This document shows positions 28,399 to 42,000 of a stretch of 64,000 nucleotides of DNA, piece by piece; the stretch's first letter is position 1; the number at the start of each line of letters is the position of its first letter. The notes under the pieces were generated by a model. The model had not been told where the DNA came from and made no database searches. It was given only the letters and a program-made list of their open reading frames with translations. Source of the stretch: Pardosa pseudoannulata (Eukaryota; Arthropoda; Arachnida; Araneae; Lycosidae). The position numbers were made by a program, and so were the translations under genes. The stretch lies in assembly GCA_032207245.1 (NCBI GenBank), contig CM063507.1, forward strand, positions 88,723,667 through 88,787,666. The letters run 5' to 3'.

Positions 28399-28440
28399 AA
28401 TCGCGAACGTGTAAATTTTCGGAATTTTAAATTTGCGATT
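28399..28440. other. Imperfect dyad / potential stem-loop in the conserved part of the unit
   Basis: AATCGCGAA (28399-28407) faces TTTGCGATT (28432-28440); 8 of 9 positions are complementary. Inside lies a second, shorter pairing, AAATT with AATTT (28413-28417 and 28423-28427), closing a 5-base loop TTCGG. An internal loop of 5 and 4 bases separates the two stems. The arrangement repeats in nearly every monomer. Dyads able to extrude as cruciforms are known to be enriched in centromeric satellites that lack a CENP-B box; applying that here is inference. It is described on the reference monomer and applies array-wide. Confidence 0.7.
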
Positions 28441-28442
28441 TT

Positions 28443-28452
28443 ATGAGCTCAT
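28443..28452. other. Perfect 10 bp palindrome ATGAGCTCAT
   Basis: A self-complementary decamer centred on the SacI site at unit 134-143, two bases after the right arm of the dyad. It is preserved in almost all monomers of the clean blocks and is broken mainly in the old-looking copies (about 645, 2501, 2687, 4377, 4563, 20820). It could be a binding site for a dimeric protein, but no such protein can be named from the sequence. Confidence 0.7.
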
Positions 28453-30704
28453 TTTTGAAATATAACCAAATAACTCCTCCATTTTCTGCAGGAACATGGA
28501 TCAACGCATATCAGCGTGTAGATCTATTTAAGACGAACATGATTATACTATATTTATTATAATTTATTCAGTTTATAAGAGCAGAATCGCGAACGTGTAA
28601 ATTTTCGGAATTTTAAATTTGCGATTTTATGAGCTCATTTTTGAAATATAACCAAATAACTCCTCCATTTTCTGCTGAAACATGGATCTATGCATATCAG
28701 CGTGTAGATCTATTTAAGACGAACATAATTATACTATATTTATTATAATTTATTCAGTTTATAAGAGCAGAATCGCGAACGTGTAAATTTTCGGAATTTT
28801 AAATTTGCGATTTTATGAGCTCATTTTTGAAATATAACCAAATAACTCCTCCATTTTCTGCTGAAACATGGATCTATGCATATCAGCGTGTAGATCTATT
28901 TAAGACGAACATGATTATACTATATTTATTATAATTCATTCAGTTTATAAGAGCAGAATCGCGAACGTGTAAATTTTCGGAATTTTAAATTTGCGATTTT
29001 ATGAGCTCATTTTTGAAATATAACCAAATAACTCCTCCATTTTCTGCAGGAACATGGATCAACGCATATCAGCGTGTAGATCTATTTAAGACGAACATGA
29101 TTATACTATATTTATTATAATTTATTCAGTTTATAAGAGCAGAATCGCGAACGTGTAAATTTTCGGAATTTTAAATTTGCGATTTTATGAGCTCATTTTT
29201 GAAATATAACCAAATAACTCCTCCATTTTCTGCAGGAACATGGATCAACGCATATCAGCGTGTAGATCTATTTAAGACGAACATATTATACTATATTTAT
29301 TATAATTTATTCAGTTTATAAGAGCAGAATCGCGAACGTGTAAATTTTCGGAATTTTAAATTTGCGATTTTATGAGCTCATTTTTGAAATATAACCAAAT
29401 AACTCCTCCATTTTCTGCAGAAACATGGATCAACGCATATCAGCGTGTAGATCTATTTAAGACGAACATGATTATACTATATTTATTATAATTTATTCAG
29501 TTTATAAGAGCAGAATCGCGAACGTGTAAATTTTCGGAATTTTAAATTTGCGATTTTATGAGCTCATTTTTGAAATATAACCAAATAATCCTCCATTTTC
29601 TGCTGAAACATGGAACAACGCATATCAGCGTGTAGATCTATTTAAGACGAACATGATTATACTATATTTATTATAATTTATTCAGTTTATAAGAGCAGAA
29701 TCGCGAACGTGTAAATTTTCGGAATTTTAAATTTGCGATTTTATGAGCTCATTTTTGAAATATAACCAAATAACTCCTCCATTTTCTGCAGGAACATGGA
29801 TCAACGCATATCAGCGTGTAGATCTATTTAAGACGAACATGATTATACTATATTTATTATAATTTATTCAGTTTATAAGAGCAGAATCGCGAACGTGTAA
29901 ATTTTCGGAATTTTAAATTTGCGATTTTATGAGCTCATTTTTGAAATATAACCAAATAACTCCTCCATTTTCTGCTGAAACATGGATCTATGCATATCAG
30001 CGTGTAGATCTATTTAAGACGAACATGATTATACTATATTTATTATAATTTATTCAGTTTATAAGAGCAGAATCGCGAACGTGTAAATTTTCGGAATTTT
30101 AAATTTGCGATTTTATGAGCTCATTTTTGAAATATAACCAAATAACTCTCCATTTTCTGCAGGAACATGGATCAACGCATATCAGCGTGTAGATCTATTT
30201 AAGACGAACTTAATTATACTATATTTATTATAATTTATTCAGTTTATAAGAGCAGAATCGCGAACGTGTAAATTTTCGGAATTTTAAATTTGCGATTTTA
30301 TGAGCTCATTTTTGAAATATAACCAAATAACTCCTCCATTTTCTGCTGAAACATGGATCTATGCATATCAGCGTGTAGATCTATTTAAGACGAACATGAT
30401 TATACTATATTTATTATAATTTATTCAGTTTATAAGAGCAGAATCGCGAACGTGTAAATTTTCGGAATTTTAAATTTGCGATTTTATGAGCTCATTTTTG
30501 AAATATAACCAAATAACTCCTCCATTTTCTGCTGAAACATGGATCAACGCATATCAGCGTGTAGATCTATTTAAGACGAACATGATTATACTATATTTAT
30601 TATAATTTATTCAGTTTATAAGAGCAGAATCGCGAACGTGTAAATTTTCGGAATTTTAAATTTGCGATTTTATGAGCTCATTTTTGAAATATAACCAAAT
30701 AACT

Positions 30705-30965
30705 CCTCCATTTTCTGTTGAAACATGGATCAACGCATATCAGCGTGTAGGTCTTTTAAAGACGAAGAGATTGATACTATATTTATTATAATTTATTCAG
30801 TTTATAAGAGCAGAATCGCGAACGTGTAAATTTTCGGAATTTTAAATTTGCGATTTTATGAGCTCATTTTTGAAATATAACCAAATAACTCCTCCATTTT
30901 CTGTTGAAACATGGAACAATGCATATCAGCGTGTAGATCTCTTAAAGACGAAGAGATTGATACTA
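30705..30965 (+). repeat. Adjacent pair of partial subtype C monomers
   Basis: Two neighbouring units carry CTGTTGAAAC and end in GACGAAGAGATTGATAC (gaagag at 30764 and 30950, exactly 186 bp apart). The first has ordinary GGATCAACGC and CAGCG but GTAGGTCTTTTAAAG; the second has GGAACAATGC but GTAGATCTCTTAAAG. Each is a different mosaic of subtype C and the common form, so duplication was followed by separate conversion tracts. Confidence 0.8.
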
Positions 30966-33900
30966 TATTTATTATAATTTATTCAGTTTATAAGAGCAGA
31001 ATCGCGAACGTGTAAATTTTCGGAATTTTAAATTTGCGATTTTATGAGCTCATTTTTGAAATATAACCAAATAACTCCTCCATTTTCTGCTGAAACATGG
31101 ATCTATGCATATCAGCGTGTAGATCTATTTAAGACGAACATGATTATACTATATTTATTATAATTTATTCAGTTTATAAGAGCAGAATCGCGAACGTGTA
31201 AATTTTCGGAATTTTAAATTTGCGATTTTATGAGCTCATTTTTGAAATATAACCAAATAACTCCTCCATTTTCTGCAGGAACATGGATCAACGCATATCA
31301 GCGTGTAGATCTATTTAAGACGAACACGATTATACTATATTTATTATAATTTATTCAGTTTATAAGAGCAGAATCGCGAACGTGTAAATTTTCGGAATTT
31401 TAAATTTGCGATTTTATGAGCTCATTTTTGAAATATAACCAAATAACTCCTCCATTTTCTGCTGAAACATGGATCTATGCATATCAGCGTGTAGATCTAT
31501 TTAAGACGAACATGATTATACTATATTTATTATAATTTATTCAGTTTATAAGAGCAGAATCGCGAACGTGTAAATTTTCGGAATTTTAAATTTGCGATTT
31601 TATGAGCTCATTTTTGAAATATAACCAAATAACTCCTCCATTTTCTGCAGGAACATGGATCAACGCATATCAGCGTGTAGATCTATTTAAGACGAACATG
31701 ATTATACTATATTTATTATAATTTATTCAGTTTATAAGAGCAGAATCGCGAACGTGTAAATTTTCGGAATTTTAAATTTGCGATTTTATGAGCTCATTTT
31801 TGAAATATAACCAAATAACTCCTCCATTTTCTGCAGGAACATGGATCAACGCATATCAGCGTGTAGATCTATTTAAGACGAACATGATTATACTATATTT
31901 ATTATAATTTATTCAGTTTATAAGAGCAGAATCGCGAACGTGTAAATTTTCGGAATTTTAAATTTGCGATTTTATGAGCTCATTTTTGAAATATAACCAA
32001 ATAACTCCTCCATTTTCTGCGAGGAACATGGATCATGCATATCAGCGTGTAGATCTATTTAAGACGAACATGATTATACTATATTTATTATAATTTATTC
32101 AGTTTATAAGAGCAGAATCGCGAACGTGTAAATTTTCGGAATTTTAAATTTGCGATTTTATGAGCTCATTTTTGAAATATAACCAAATAACTCCTCCATT
32201 TTCTGCAGGAAACATGGATCAACGCATATCAGCGTGTAGATCTATTTAAGACGAACATGATTATACTATATTTATTATAATTTATTCAGTTTATAAGAGC
32301 AGAATCGCGAACGTGTAAATTTTCGGAATTTTAAATTTGCGATTTTATGAGCTCATTTTTGAAATATAACCAAATAACTCCTCCATTTTCTGCAGGAACA
32401 TGGATCAACGCATATCAGCGTGTAGATCTATTTAAGACGAACACGATTATACTATATTTATTATAATTTATTCAGTTTATAAGAGCAGAATCGCGAACGT
32501 GTAAATTTTCGGAATTTTAAATTTGCGATTTTATGAGCTCATTTTTGAAATATAACCAAATAACTCCTCCATTTTCTGCAGAACATGGATCAACGCATAT
32601 CAGCGTGTAGATCTATTTAAGACGAACATGATTATACTATTTTATTATAATTTATTCAGTTTATAAGAGCAGAATCGCGAACGTGTAAATTTTCGGAATT
32701 TTAAATTTGCGATTTTATGAGCTCATTTTTGAAATATAACCAAATAACTCCTCCATTTTCTGCAGGAAACATGGATCAACGCATATCAGCGTGTAGATCT
32801 ATTTAAGACGAACATGATTATACTATATTTATTAAATTTATTCAGTTTATAAGAGCAGAATCGCGAACGTGTAAATTTTCGGAATTTTAAATTTGCGATT
32901 TTATGAGCTCATTTTTGAAATATAACCAAATAACTCCTCCATTTTCTGCAGGAACATGGATCAATGCATATCAGCGTGTAGATCTATTTAAGACGAACAC
33001 GATTATACTATATTTATTATAATTTATTCAGTTTATAAGAGCAGAATCGCGAACGTGTAAATTTTCGGAATTTTAAATTTGCGATTTTATGAGCTCATTT
33101 TTGAAATATAACCAAATAACTCCTCCATTTTCTGCAGGAACATGGATCAACGCATATCAGCGTGTAGATCTATTTAAGACGAACATGATTATACTATATT
33201 TATTATAATTTATTCAGTTTATAAGAGCAGAATCGCGAACGTGTAAATTTTCGGAATTTTAAATTTGCGATTTTATGAGCTCATTTTTGAAATATAACCA
33301 AATAACTCCTCCATTTTCTGCAGGAAAATGGATCAACGCATATCAGCGTGTAGATCTATTTAAGACGAACATGATTATACTATATTTATTATAATTTATT
33401 CAGTTTATAAGAGCAGAATCGCGAACGTGTAAATTTTCGGAATTTTAAATTTGCGATTTTATGAGCTCATTTTTGAAATATAACCAAATAACTCCTCCAT
33501 TTTCTGCAGGAACATGGATCAACGCATATCAGCGTGTAGATCTATTTAAGACGAACATGATTATACTATATTTATTATAATTTATTCAGTTTATAAGAGC
33601 AGAATCGCGAACGTGTAAATTTTCGGAATTTTAAATTTGCGATTTTATGAGCTCATTTTTGAAATATAACCAAATAACTCCTCCATTTTCTGCAGGAACA
33701 TGGATCAACGCATATCAGCGTGTAGATCTATTTAAGACGAACATGATTATACTATATTTATTATAATTTATTCAGTTTATAAGAGCAGAATCGCGAACGT
33801 GTAAATTTTCGGAATTTTAAATTTGCGATTTTATGAGCTCATTTTTGAAATATAACCAAATAACTCCTCCATTTTCTGCAGGAACATGGATCAACGCATA

Positions 33901-36900
33901 TCAGCGTGTAGATCTATTTAAGACGAACATGATTATACTATATTTATTATAATTCATTCAGTTTATAAGAGCAGAATCGCGAACGTGTAAATTTTCGGAA
34001 TTTTAAATTTGCGATTTTATGAGCTCATTTTTGAAATATAACCAAATAACTCCTCCATTTTCTGCTGAAACATGGATCTACGCATATCAGCGTGTAGATC
34101 TATTTAAGACGAACATGATTATACTATATTTATTATAATTTATTCAGTTTATAAGAGCAGAATCGCGAACGTGTAAATTTTCGGAATTTTAAATTTGCGA
34201 TTTTATGAGCTCATTTTTGAAATATAACCAAATAACTCCTCCATTTTCTGCTGAAACATGGATCTATGCATATCAGCGTGTAGATCTATTTAAGACGAAC
34301 ACGATTATACTATATTTATTATAATTTATTCAGTTTATAAGAGCAGAATCGCGAACGTGTAAATTTTCGGAATTTTAAATTTGCGATTTTATGAGCTCAT
34401 TTTTGAAATATAACCAAATAACTCCTCCATTTTCTGCTGAAACATGGATCACGCATATCAGCGTGTAGATCTATTTAAGACGAACATGATTATACTATAT
34501 TTATTATAATTTATTCAGTTTATAAGAGCAGAATCGCGAACGTGTAAATTTTCGGAATTTTAAATTTGCGATTTTATGAGCTCATTTTTGAAATATAACC
34601 AAATAACTCCTCCATTTTCTGCAGGAACATGGATCAACGCATATCAGCGTGTAGATCTATTTAAGACGAACATGATTATACTATATTTATTATAATTTAT
34701 TCAGTTTATAAGAGCAGAATCGCGAACGTGTAAATTTTCGGAATTTTAAATTTGCGATTTTATGAGCTCATTTTTGAAAATAACCAAATAACTCCTCCAT
34801 TTTCTGCAGGAAAATGGATCAACGCATATCAGCGTGTAGATCTATTTAAGACGAACATGATTATACTATATTTATTATAATTTATTCAGTTTATAAGAGC
34901 AGAATCGCGAACGTGTAAATTTTCGGAATTTTAAATTTGCGATTTTATGAGCTCATTTTTGAAATATAACCAAATAACTCCTCCATTTTCTGCAGGAACA
35001 TGGATCAACGCATATCAGCGTGTAGATCTATTTAAGACGAACATGATTATACTATATTTATTATAATTTATTCAGTTTATAAGAGCAGAATCGCGAACGT
35101 GTAAATTTTCGGAATTTTAAATTTGCGATTTTATGAGCTCATTTTTGAAATATAACCAAATAACTCCTCCATTTTCTGCAGGAAACATGGATCAACGCAT
35201 ATCAGCGTGTAGATCTATTTAAGACGAACATGATTATACTATATTTATTATAATTTATTCAGTTTATAAGAGCAGAATCGCGAACGTGTAAATTTTCGGA
35301 ATTTTAAATTTGCGATTTTATGAGCTCATTTTTGAAATATAACCAAATAACTCCTCCATTTTCTGCAGGAACATGGATCAACGCATATCAGCGTGTAGAT
35401 CTATTTAAGACGAACATAATTATACTATATTTATTATAATTTATTCAGTTTATAAGAGCAGAATCGCGAACGTGTAAATTTTCGGAATTTTAAATTTGCG
35501 ATTTTATGAGCTCATTTTTGAAATATAACCAAATAACTCCTCCATTTTCTGCAGGAACATGGATCAACGCATATCAGCGTGTAGATCTATTTAAGACGAA
35601 CACGATTATACTATATTTATTATAATTTATTCAGTTTATAAGAGCAGAATCGCGAACGTGTAAATTTTCGGAATTTTAAATTTGCGATTTTATGAGCTCA
35701 TTTTTGAAATATAACCAAATAACTCCTCCATTTTCTGCAGGAACATGGATCAACGCATATCAGCGTGTAGATCTATTTAAGACGAACATGATTATACTAT
35801 ATTTATTATAATTTATTCAGTTTATAAGAGCAGAATCGCGAACGTGTAAATTTTCGGAATTTTAAATTTGCGATTTTATGAGCTCATTTTTGAAATATAA
35901 CCAAATAACTCCCCATTTTCTGCAGGAACATGGATCAATGCATATCAGCGTGTAGATCTATTTAAGACGAACATGATTATACTATATTTATTATAATTTA
36001 TTCAGTTTATAAGAGCAGAATCGCGAACGTGTAAATTTTCGGAATTTTAAATTTGCGATTTTATGAGCTCATTTTTGAAATATAACCAAATAACTCCTCC
36101 ATTTTCTGCAGGAACATGGATCAACGCATATCAGCGTGTAGATCTATTTAGGACGAACATAATTATACTATATTTATTATAATTTATTCAGTTTATAAGA
36201 GCAGAATCGCGAACGTGTAAATTTTCGGAATTTTAAATTTGCGATTTTATGAGCTCATTTTTGAAATATAACCAAATAACTCCTCCATTTTCTGCAGGAA
36301 CATGGATCAACGCATATCAGCGTGTAGATCTATTTAAGACGAACATAATTATACTATATTTATTATAATTTATTCAGTTTATAAGAGCAGAATCGCGAAC
36401 GTGTAAATTTTCGGAATTTTAAATTTGCGATTTTATGAGCTCATTTTTGAAATATAACCAAATAACTCCTCCATTTTCTGCAGAAACATGGATCAACGCA
36501 TATCAGCGTGTAGATCTATTTAAGACGAAAACGATTATACTATATTTATTATAATTTATTCAGTTTATAAGAGCAGAATCGCGAACGTGTAAATTTTCGG
36601 AATTTTAAATTTGCGATTTTATGAGCTCATTTTTGAAATATAACCAAATAACTCCTCCATTTTCTGCAGGAACATGGATCAACGCATATCAGCGTGTAGA
36701 TCTATTTAAGACGAACACGATTATACTATATTTATTATAATTTATTCAGTTTATAAGAGCAGAATCGCGAACGTGTAAATTTTCGGAATTTTAAATTTGC
36801 GATTTTATGAGCTCATTTTTGAAATATAACCAAATAACTCCTCCATTTTCTGCTGAAACATGGATCACCGCATATCAGCGTGTAGATCTATTTAAAGACG

Positions 36901-39900
36901 AACACGATTATACTATATTTATTATAATTTATTCAGTTTATAAGAGCAGAATCGCGAACGTGTAAATTTTCGGAATTTTAAATTTGCGATTTTATGAGCT
37001 CATTTTTGAAATATAACCAAATAACTCCTCCATTTTCTCCGGAACATGGATCAACGCATATCAGCGTGTAGATCTATTTAAGACGAACATGATTATACTA
37101 TATTTATTATAATTTATTCAGTTTATAAGAGCAGAATCGCGAACGTGTAAATTTTCGGAATTTTAAATTTGCGATTTTATGAGCTCATTTTTGAAATATA
37201 ACCAAATAACTCCTCCATTTTCTGCTGAAACATGGATCTATGCATATCAGCGTGTAGATCTATTTAAGACGAACATGATTATACTATATTTATTATAATT
37301 TATTCAGTTTATAAGAGCAGAATCGCGAACGTGTAAATTTTCGGAATTTTAAATTTGCGATTTTATGAGCTCATTTTTGAAATATAACCAAATAACTCCT
37401 CCATTTTCTGCTGAAACATGGATCAACGCATATCAGCGTGTAGATCTATTTAAGACGAACATGATTATACTATATTTATTATAATTTATTCAGTTTATAA
37501 GAGCAGAATCGCGAACGTGTAAATTTTCGGAATTTTAAATTTGCGATTTTATGAGCTCATTTTTGAAATATAACCAAATAACTCCTCCATTTTCTGCTGA
37601 AACATGGATCAATGCATATCAGCGTGTAGATCTATTTAAGACGAACATGATTATACTATATTTATTATAATTTATTCAGTTTATAAGAGCAGAATCGCGA
37701 ACGTGTAAATTTTCGGAATTTTAAATTTGCGATTTTATGAGCTCATTTTTGAAATATAACCAAATAACTCCTCCATTTTCTGCAGAAACATGGATTAACG
37801 CATATCAGCGTGTAGATCTATTTAAGACGAACACGATTATACTATATTTATTATAATTTATTCAGTTTATAAGAGCAGAATCGCGAACGTGTAAATTTTC
37901 GGAATTTTAAATTTGCGATTTTATGAGCTCATTTTTGAAATATAACCAAATAACTCCTCCATTTTCTGCTGAAACATGGATCAACGCATATCAGCGTGTA
38001 GATCTATTTAAGACGAACATGATTATACTATATTTATTATAATTTATTCAGTTTATAAGAGCAGAATCGCGAACGTGTAAATTTTCGGAATTTTAAATTT
38101 GCGATTTTATGAGCTCATTTTTGAAATATAACCAAATAACTCCTCCATTTTCTGCAGGAACATGGATCAACGCATATCAGCGTGTAGATCTATTTAAGAC
38201 GAACATGATTATACTATATTTATTATATTTTATTCAGTTTATAAGAGCAGAATCGCGAACGTGTAAATTTTCGGAATTTTAAATTTGCGATTTTATGAGC
38301 TCATTTTTGAAATATAACCAAATAACTCCTCCATTTTCTGCTGAAACATGGATCGACGCATATCAGCGTGTAGATCTATTTAAGACGAACGATTATACTA
38401 TATTTATTATAATTTATTCAGTTTATAAGAGCAGAATCGCGAACGTGTAAATTTTCGGAATTTTAAATTTGCGATTTTATGAGCTCATTTTTGAAATATA
38501 ACCAAATAACTCCTCCATTTTCTGCAGGAACATGGATCAACGCATATCAGCGTGTAGATCTATTTAAGACGAACAAGATTATACTATATTTATTATAATT
38601 CATTCAGTTTATAAGAGCAGAATCGCGAACGTGTAAATTTTCGGAATTTTAAATTTGCGATTTTATGAGCTCATTTTTGAAATATAACCAAATAACTCCT
38701 CCATTTTCTGCTGGAACATGGATCAACGCATATCAGCGTGTAGATCTATTTAAGACGAACATGATTATACTATATTTATTATAATTTATTCAGTTTATAA
38801 GAGCAGAATCGCGAACGTGTAAATTTTCGGAATTTTAAATTTGCGATTTTATGAGCTCATTTTTGAAATATAACCAAATAACTCCTCCATTTTCTGCAGG
38901 AACATGGATCAACGCATATCAGCGTGTAGATCTATTTAAGACGAACATGATTATACTATATTTATTATAATTTATTCAGTTTATAAGAGCAGAATCGCGA
39001 ACGTGTAAATTTTCGGAATTTTTAAATTTGCGATTTTATGAGCTCATTTTTGAAATATAACCAAATAACTCCTCCATTTTCTGCAGGAACATGGATCAAC
39101 GCATATCAGCGTGTAGATCTATTTAAGACGAACATGATTATACTATATATTTATTATAATTTATTCAGTTTATAAGAGCAGAATCGCGAACGTGTAAATT
39201 TTCGGAATTTTAAATTTGCGATTTTATGAGCTCATTTTTGAAATATAACCAAATAACTCCTCCATTTTCTGCAGGAAACATGGATCAACGCATATCAGCG
39301 TGTAGATCTATTTAAGACGAACATGATTATACTATATTTATTATAATTCATTCAGTTTATAAGAGCAGAATCGCGAACGTGTGTAAATTTTCGGAATTTT
39401 AAATTTGCGATTTTATGAGCTCATTTTTGAAATATAACCAAATAACTCCTCCATTTTCTGCTAAAACATGGATCAACGCATATCAGCGTGTAGATCTATT
39501 TAAGACGAACATGATTATACTATATTTATTATAATTTATTCAGTTTATAAGAGCAGAATCGCGAACGTGTAAATTTTCGGAATTTTAAATTTGCGATTTT
39601 ATGAGCTCATTTTTGAAATATAACCAAATAACTCCTCCATTTTCTGCAGGAACATGGATCAACGCATATCAGCGTGTAGATCTATTTAAGACGAACACGA
39701 TTATACTATATTTATTATAATTTATTCAGTTTATAAGAGCAGAATCGCGAACGTGTAAATTTTCGGAATTTTAAATTTGCGATTTTATGAGCTCATTTTT
39801 GAAATATAACCAAATAACTCCTCCATTTTCTGCAGGAACATGGATCAACGCATATCAGCGTGTAGATCTATTTAAGACGAACATAATTATACTATATTTA

Positions 39901-40569
39901 TTATAATTTATTCAGTTTATAAGAGCAGAATCGCGAACGTGTAAATTTTCGGAATTTTAAATTTGCGATTTTATGAGCTCATTTTTGAAATATAACCAAA
40001 TAACTCCTCCATTTTCTGTACGAACATGGATCAACGCATATCAGCGTGTAGATCTATTTAAGACGAACATGATTATACTATATTTATTATAATTTATTCA
40101 GTTTATAAGAGCAGAATCGCGAACGTGTAAATTTTCGGAATTTTAAATTTGCGATTTTATGAGCTCATTTTTGAAATATAACCAAATAACTCCTCCATTT
40201 TCTGCAGGAACATGGATCAACGCATATCAGCGTGTAGATCTATTTAAGACGAACATGATTATACTATATTTATTATAATTTATTCAGTTTATAAGAGCAG
40301 AATCGCGAACGTGTAAATTTTCGGAATTTTAAATTTGCGATTTTATGAGCTCATTTTTGAAATATAACCAAATAACTCCTCCATTTTCTGCAAAAACATG
40401 GATCAATGCATATCAGCGTGTAGATCTATTTAAGACGAACATGATTATACTATATTTATTATAATTTATTCAGTTTATAAGAGCAGAATCGCGAACGTGT
40501 AAATTTTCGGAATTTTAAATTTGCGATTTTATGAGCTCATTTTTGAAATATAACCAAATAACTCCTCCA

Positions 40570-40590
40570 TTTTCTGCATTAACATGGATC
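40570..40590 (+). repeat. Rare CTGCATTAACATGG variant, copy 1
   Basis: CTGCATTAAC replaces CTGCAGGAAC at 40574. The identical rare form lies at 44852, exactly 4278 bp (23 units) away, which points to a segment of 23 units having been duplicated or exchanged. Confidence 0.75.
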
Positions 40591-41949
40591 AACGCATATC
40601 AGCGTGTAGATCTATTTAAGACGAACACGATTATACTATATTTATTATAATTCATTCAGTTTATAAGAGCAGAATCGCGAACGTGTAAATTTTCGGAATT
40701 TTAAATTTGCGATTTTATGAGCTCATTTTTGAAATATAAACCAAATAACTCCTCCATTTTCTGCAGGAACATGGATCAACGCATATCAGCGTGTAGATCT
40801 ATTTAAGACGAACATGATTATACTATATTTATTATAATTTATTCAGTTTATAAGAGCAGAATCGCGAACGTGTAAATTTTCGGAATTTTAAATTTGCGAT
40901 TTTATGAGCTCATTTTTTGAAATATAACCAAATAACTCCTCCATTTTCTGCAGGAACATGGATCAACGCATATCAGCGTGTAGATCTATTTAAGACGAAC
41001 GATTTATACTATATTTATTATAATTTATTCAGTTTTTAAGAGCAGAATCGCGAATGTGTAAATTTTCGGAATTTTAAATTTGCGATTTTATGAGCTCATT
41101 TTTGAAATATAACCAAATAACTCCTCCAATTTCTGCAGAAACATGGATCAACGCATATCAGCGTGTAGATCTATTTAAGACGAACATGATTATACTATAT
41201 TTATTATAATTTATTCAGTTTATAAGAGCAGAATCGCGAACGTGTAAATTTTCGGAATTTTAAATTTGCGATTTTATGAGCTCATTTTTGAAATATAACC
41301 AAATAACTCCTCCATTTTCTGCTGAAACATGGATCAACGCATATCAGCGTGTAGATCTATTTAAGGACGAACATGATTATACTATATTTATTATAATTTA
41401 TTCAGTTTATAAGAGCAGAATCGCGAACGTGTAAATTTTCGGAATTTTAAATTTGCGATTTTATGAGCTCATTTTTGAAATATAACCAAATAACTCCTCC
41501 ATTTTCTGCAGGAACATGGATCAACGCATATCAGCGTGTAGATCTATTTAAGACGAACATGATTATACTATATTTATTATAATTCATTCAGTTTATAAGA
41601 GCAGAATCGCGAACGTGTAAATTTTCGGAATTTTAAATTTGCGATTTTATGAGCTCATTTTTGAAATATAACCAAATAACTCCTCCATTTTCTGCAGGAA
41701 CATGGATCAACGCATATCAGCGTGTAGATCTATTTAAGACGAACATGATTATACTATATTTATTATAATTTATTCAGTTTATAAGAGCAGAATCGCGAAC
41801 GTGTAAATTTTCGGAATTTTAAATTTGCGATTTTATGAGCTCATTTTTGAAATATAACCAAATAACTCCTCCATTTTCTGCAGGAACATGGATCAACGCA
41901 TATCAGCGTGTAGATCTATTTAAGACGAACATGATTATACTATATTTAT

Positions 41950-42000
41950 TATAATATATTCAATTTATAAGAGCAGAATGGCGAACGTGTAATTTTTCGG
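41950..42000 (+). repeat. Monomer with GAATGGCGAACGTGTAATTTTT, copy 1
   Basis: Two rare substitutions in one unit, C to G in the NruI motif (AATGGCGAAC) and A to T in GTAATTTTTCGG, appear here together with ATATATTCAATTTATAAG. The first two recur together at 47748-47765, about 5766 bp or 31 units away. The NruI site and the left arm of the dyad are damaged in both. Confidence 0.75.

Larger units (their letters stand above)
28310..28495 (+). repeat. Reference monomer of the satellite (186 bp)
   Basis: This copy matches the majority base at every position I compared, so I use it as unit 1-186, starting at ATGGATCAAC. Landmarks: unit 10-11 CpG in CAACGC; 24-31 palindrome TAGATCTA containing BglII; 44-45 variable dinucleotide (here TG); 50-70 very AT-rich tract; 77-84 TTTATAAG; 90-98 AATCGCGAA containing NruI; 123-131 TTTGCGATT, the partner of 90-98; 134-143 palindrome ATGAGCTCAT containing SacI; 165-180 pyrimidine-rich CTCCTCCATTTTCTGC; 178-183 PstI site. 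The base count is 28 C and 28 G in 186, 30% G+C. Eight CpG are present in the majority unit against about 4.2 expected. Every reading frame is closed by stops within the unit or at the next copy, and the longest is about 43 codons. Confidence 0.95.

Noticed and set aside
28405..28440. CENP-B box
   Set aside because: TTCGGAATTTTAAATTT starts like the box (TTCG) but lacks the required downstream A and CGGG positions; no match on the other strand either.
28443..28562. Recurring 39-codon open frame as a protein-coding gene
   Set aside because: It is a by-product of a repeat length divisible by three. Many units carry one-base insertions (GGAAAC) that break it, there is no start context, and the peptide resembles nothing I recognise.
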